IMG/VR virus record: IMGVR_UViG_3300046010_005997
Span: 1-23,694 of that record
Length of the DNA: 23,694 nt
Direction: 5' to 3' (one strand)
Source: a virus
Position numbers and translations under genes: made by a program. Shown here piece by piece: positions 21,714 to 23,694 of the stretch (position 1 is its first letter; every line of letters begins with the position of its first letter). The notes beneath the pieces were generated by a model that was not told where the DNA came from, did not search any database, and saw only the letters and a program-made list of their open reading frames with translations.

Positions 21714-23137
21714 AAGGTATAATACTTGGAATCAATGAAACCTCTCATGATGCATCAGTATCTTTAATTAAAGATGGAGAGATATTGTTTGCTGGTCATG
21801 CAGAAAGGTATAGCAAAAAGAAAAACGACTGGTACAACAATAAAGAAATTATTTTAGATGCTTTGAACTATGGGACACCAGATGTAATTGCATATTATGA
21901 AAAACCCCTGCTTAAAAAGTCTAGAATTATGATGCATGGTGGAGCTAGCGATTGGAAGCCAAAATTTCCCATAGACGTTCCAGTTCATTATTTTAAACAT
22001 CACCGCTCCCATGCTGCAGCAGGATACTATACAAGTTCATTTGATGATGCATGTATTGTAGTTCTAGATTCAATTGGTGAATTTAATACCTCAACAATTT
22101 GGATTGGCGAGGGCAATGATATTAAGCTTAAGTATAAGCAAAATTATCCAGTAAGTTTTGGATTGTTCTACTCTGCATTTACAAAACTTATAGGGCTAAT
22201 GCCAAACCAAGAAGAATATATTATGATGGGTATGGCTGGATATGGAGACTGGAAAAGATATTATAAAGAAGTAGATGAGTATTTCCCGCAGTACGATCAA
22301 CAAAAATACAACTTTCACAAAGGTATTACTGACTGGGGGATGAATATAACAGAGCAGGATAAGTTTGATATAGCAGCAGCAGTTCAAATGGTATATGAAC
22401 AAAGACTAAATGATTTTATGCGTATGGCAAAAAGAATGACTGGTAAAAATAATTTAGTATTCATGGGTGGATGTGCACTAAACTCTTCGGCAAATACACT
22501 TCTATGGAAAATATTTGATATGATTTGGATTATGCCTAACCCAGGAGACGCTGGTAGCTCTTTAGGTGCAGCAGCAGCCCTATATGGAAAACATATTGAT
22601 TGGAAGAACCCCTACCTTGGATACGACCTTGAAGGAGAGTATCCAGTCCAGCAAATTGTGGACGGTATACTAAAGGATGGAATCGTAGCAGTAGCATCAG
22701 GAAGAGCAGAGTATGGTCCAAGAGCACTAGGCAATAGAAGTATCCTGGCAGATCCAAGAGATCCAGGCATAAAGGATAAAGTTAATCTTATTAAACAAAG
22801 AGAGATGTTCAGGCCTTTTGCACCTGTAGTAATGGCTGAACATGCTCACAGATGGTTCGATATGGATTTTGAAAGCCCATATATGCAATACACAGTAAAA
22901 TGCATACAGCCAGAAAAAATTCCTTCTGTAGTTCATATTGATGGCACATCAAGGGTTCAAACTGTTACAAAAGATCAGCATCCTGGCTTATATAGAGTTT
23001 TAAATAAATTTTATATTAAAACTGGGGTTCCAGTTTTACTTAATACTAGCTTAAATATCAAGGGGCAGCCACTGCTAAATGATAAAAAAGATGTAGAAGA
23101 TTGGCAAAAGTTGTATAAATTTGATATACTATCTTAG
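21710..23137 (+). CDS. O-carbamoyltransferase, TobZ/NodU/CmcH type
   Basis: A 475-aa protein that transfers carbamoyl from carbamoyl phosphate to a hydroxyl, through carbamoyl-adenylate. The N-terminal Kae1-like domain starts ILGINETSHDASVSLIKDG; metal/ATP-binding HHRSH has H97, H98 and H101 (compare TobZ H114/H118). The C-terminal YrdC-like part has SGRAEYGPRALGNRSILADP (GPRALGNRS 336-344) and FRPFAPVV. The start is TTG 21710 with AAGGA upstream, overlapping the SGNH stop (TTGA). It is shorter than NodU/TobZ (about 550-570 aa). The substrate could be a small molecule, a glycan or a hydroxymethylated nucleobase; a phage-related enzyme forming 5-carbamoyloxymethylcytosine has been reported. 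Confidence 0.9.
   Translation: MKGIILGINETSHDASVSLIKDGEILFAGHAERYSKKKNDWYNNKEIILDALNYGTPDVIAYYEKPLLKKSRIMMHGGASDWKPKFPIDVPVHYFKHHRSHAAAGYYTSSFDDACIVVLDSIGEFNTSTIWIGEGNDIKLKYKQNYPVSFGLFYSAFTKLIGLMPNQEEYIMMGMAGYGDWKRYYKEVDEYFPQYDQQKYNFHKGITDWGMNITEQDKFDIAAAVQMVYEQRLNDFMRMAKRMTGKNNLVFMGGCALNSSANTLLWKIFDMIWIMPNPGDAGSSLGAAAALYGKHIDWKNPYLGYDLEGEYPVQQIVDGILKDGIVAVASGRAEYGPRALGNRSILADPRDPGIKDKVNLIKQREMFRPFAPVVMAEHAHRWFDMDFESPYMQYTVKCIQPEKIPSVVHIDGTSRVQTVTKDQHPGLYRVLNKFYIKTGVPVLLNTSLNIKGQPLLNDKKDVEDWQKLYKFDILS
23101..23130 (+). promoter_or_regulatory. Promoter TTGGCA-18-TGATATACT for the nuclease gene
   Basis: TTGGCA (23101-23106) and TATACT (23125-23130) are 18 bp apart, and TG at 23122-23123 makes an extended -10. 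The promoter is inside the end of the carbamoyltransferase gene, with the predicted start near 23137. It would express the nuclease separately from the metabolic genes. Confidence 0.65.
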
Positions 23138-23149
23138 CGCATATCAAAT
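23119..23149. promoter_or_regulatory. 9-bp inverted repeat ATTTGATAT-N13-ATATCAAAT spanning the promoter
   Basis: A perfect 9-bp inverted repeat (23119-23127 and 23141-23149) runs from the -10 box to about +13. That placement is typical for a repressor operator that blocks polymerase. It is too AT-rich, and lacks a T-run, to be a terminator. The left half, ATTTGATAT, also occurs at the extended -10 of the kinase gene (17536-17544). Confidence 0.55.
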
Positions 23150-23172
23150 ACTTATTGATTTAAAGGAGAATT

Positions 23173-23580
23173 ATGTTTGAATATTATGTTAAAAAAGTTA
23201 CAAAAGTTGTGGATGGAGATACGATTGACGTAGACATCGATCTTGGATTTGATATATCATTTACTTCAAGAGTAAGGCTCGCTGGCATAGATACGCCAGA
23301 AAGTAGAACTTCAGATAAAATGGAAAAAGCACTGGGTCTTGAATCCAAGGCTTACCTTAAGAATGCAATTGATTCATCTAAAACTGTTGTAATTAAAACA
23401 GAAAAGATGGACTCATCTGAAAAATATGGTCGCATTTTAGGCTGGGTTTTCTTGGACGGGTCAGATAAATCTATCAATCAAAAGATGATTGAAGACGGCT
23501 ATGCTTGGGGTTATATGGGAGAAACAAAGGTCAAAGACTTTGATGCATTAGCTAAGGCTAGGAAAAAAAGCGGTAAGTAA
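23173..23580 (+). CDS. Staphylococcal nuclease-like (thermonuclease) protein
   Basis: A 135-aa SNase-fold nuclease. VVDGDTIDV (D14, D16), R35 in RVRLAGIDTPE with D40 and E43, and KYGRILGW with R87 reproduce the calcium and phosphate site; R35, D40, E43 and R87 even share the numbers of mature staphylococcal nuclease. There is no signal peptide, so it acts inside the cell, on host or phage DNA or RNA. A strong AAAGGAG ribosome site precedes ATG 23173, and it has its own promoter. The stop overlaps the next ATG. Confidence 0.92.
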   Translation: MFEYYVKKVTKVVDGDTIDVDIDLGFDISFTSRVRLAGIDTPESRTSDKMEKALGLESKAYLKNAIDSSKTVVIKTEKMDSSEKYGRILGWVFLDGSDKSINQKMIEDGYAWGYMGETKVKDFDALAKARKKSGK

Positions 23581-23694
23581 TGCCAGTATACGAATACAAG
23601 TGCTCATATGATGAAGCACACGCTTTAATGTCAGTTAACAGATCAATTATAGAAGATGATCCAGGGTATACATGTGTTGAATGTGAATCTGTTA
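23580..23694 (+). CDS. FmdB-like zinc-ribbon protein, 5' part only
   Basis: The first 38 codons of a gene cut by the window edge, started by TAATG overlap with the nuclease. The start MPVYEYKC and CVEC at residues 32-35 resemble FmdB-type zinc ribbons (MPIYEYRC...CP.CG). The first metal half-site has C8 but the usual second cysteine is missing; H14 may substitute. A regulator or nuclease partner is possible. Confidence 0.6.
   Translation, partial: MPVYEYKCSYDEAHALMSVNRSIIEDDPGYTCVECESV

Noticed and set aside
21718-21737. TATAAT near the start of the carbamoyltransferase with an ATG 11 nt later
   Set aside because: The ATG is out of frame with the gene and the box falls within its first codons; a chance match in AT-rich sequence.
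23119-23160. The 9-bp inverted repeat as a terminator of the metabolic operon
   Set aside because: The stem is almost wholly A/T, the loop is 13 nt and no T-run follows; an operator fits better.

Overview
The window is a stretch of an AT-rich, tailed double-stranded DNA phage genome. Every supported gene lies on the + strand, most neighbours overlap by 1-23 nt (ATGA, TAATG, TAGTG, GTGA junctions), and phage hallmarks are present: small and large terminase subunits, phage-type DnaB helicase, DnaG-like primase, gp32-like and SSB-like ssDNA-binding proteins, a DnaE-type DNA polymerase, a RecA-like recombinase, a Cas4-like nuclease and a RuvC-like resolvase. The host cannot be read directly. A DnaE polymerase with Cas4-like and RuvC-like nucleases, a mycobacterial-type AhpC/AhpD pair, tRNA genes without encoded CCA, and apparently leaderless transcription units would all fit a phage of an AT-rich aquatic actinobacterium. 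That is an inference.

Layout. (1) 1-11741: replication, recombination and repair in one very compact block, starting with small DNA-binding or zinc proteins, then helicase, a putative nucleic-acid protein, primase, gp32-like SSB, DnaE polymerase, RecA, a zinc-ribbon protein, a putative PD-(D/E)XK nuclease, SSB, a micro membrane protein, Cas4-like nuclease, a zinc-finger protein, a RuvC-like resolvase and a 46-aa HTH protein. (2) 11738-14658: a DUF1599-like gene, then a strong promoter, terminase small and large subunits and a small zinc-binding gene. No portal, capsid or tail gene follows. (3) 14660-16440: four tRNA genes (CAT, Arg-TCT, Asn-GTT, Lys-TTT) interleaved with an acidic small protein and ahpC-ahpD. 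(4) 16463-23694: an auxiliary metabolic region with a GuaB-like enzyme, an APS-kinase-like/nucleotidyltransferase fusion, a conserved small protein, a DUF2061 membrane protein, a flavin-dependent halogenase, a membrane protein, a 29-aa cationic peptide, an SGNH-hydrolase-like protein, a TobZ/NodU-type carbamoyltransferase, a staphylococcal-nuclease-like protein and the start of an FmdB-like zinc ribbon.

How it fits together. Region 1 supplies a largely self-sufficient replisome and recombination machinery. The tRNAs all read codons starting with A, suiting the phage's own AT-rich codon use. AhpC/AhpD would detoxify peroxides during infection. The halogenase, SGNH and carbamoyltransferase genes look like a tailoring cassette for a small molecule, glycan or nucleobase; the substrate is unknown.

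The most unusual signals are: a repeated promoter geometry in which TATAAT sits 7-8 nt before the 5' end of two tRNAs and two protein genes; the complete phage AhpC/AhpD pair; the halogenase/SGNH/carbamoyltransferase cassette; a promoter-spanning 9-bp inverted repeat before the nuclease gene; and five micro-ORFs of 29-46 codons that a length-filtered gene caller would miss.
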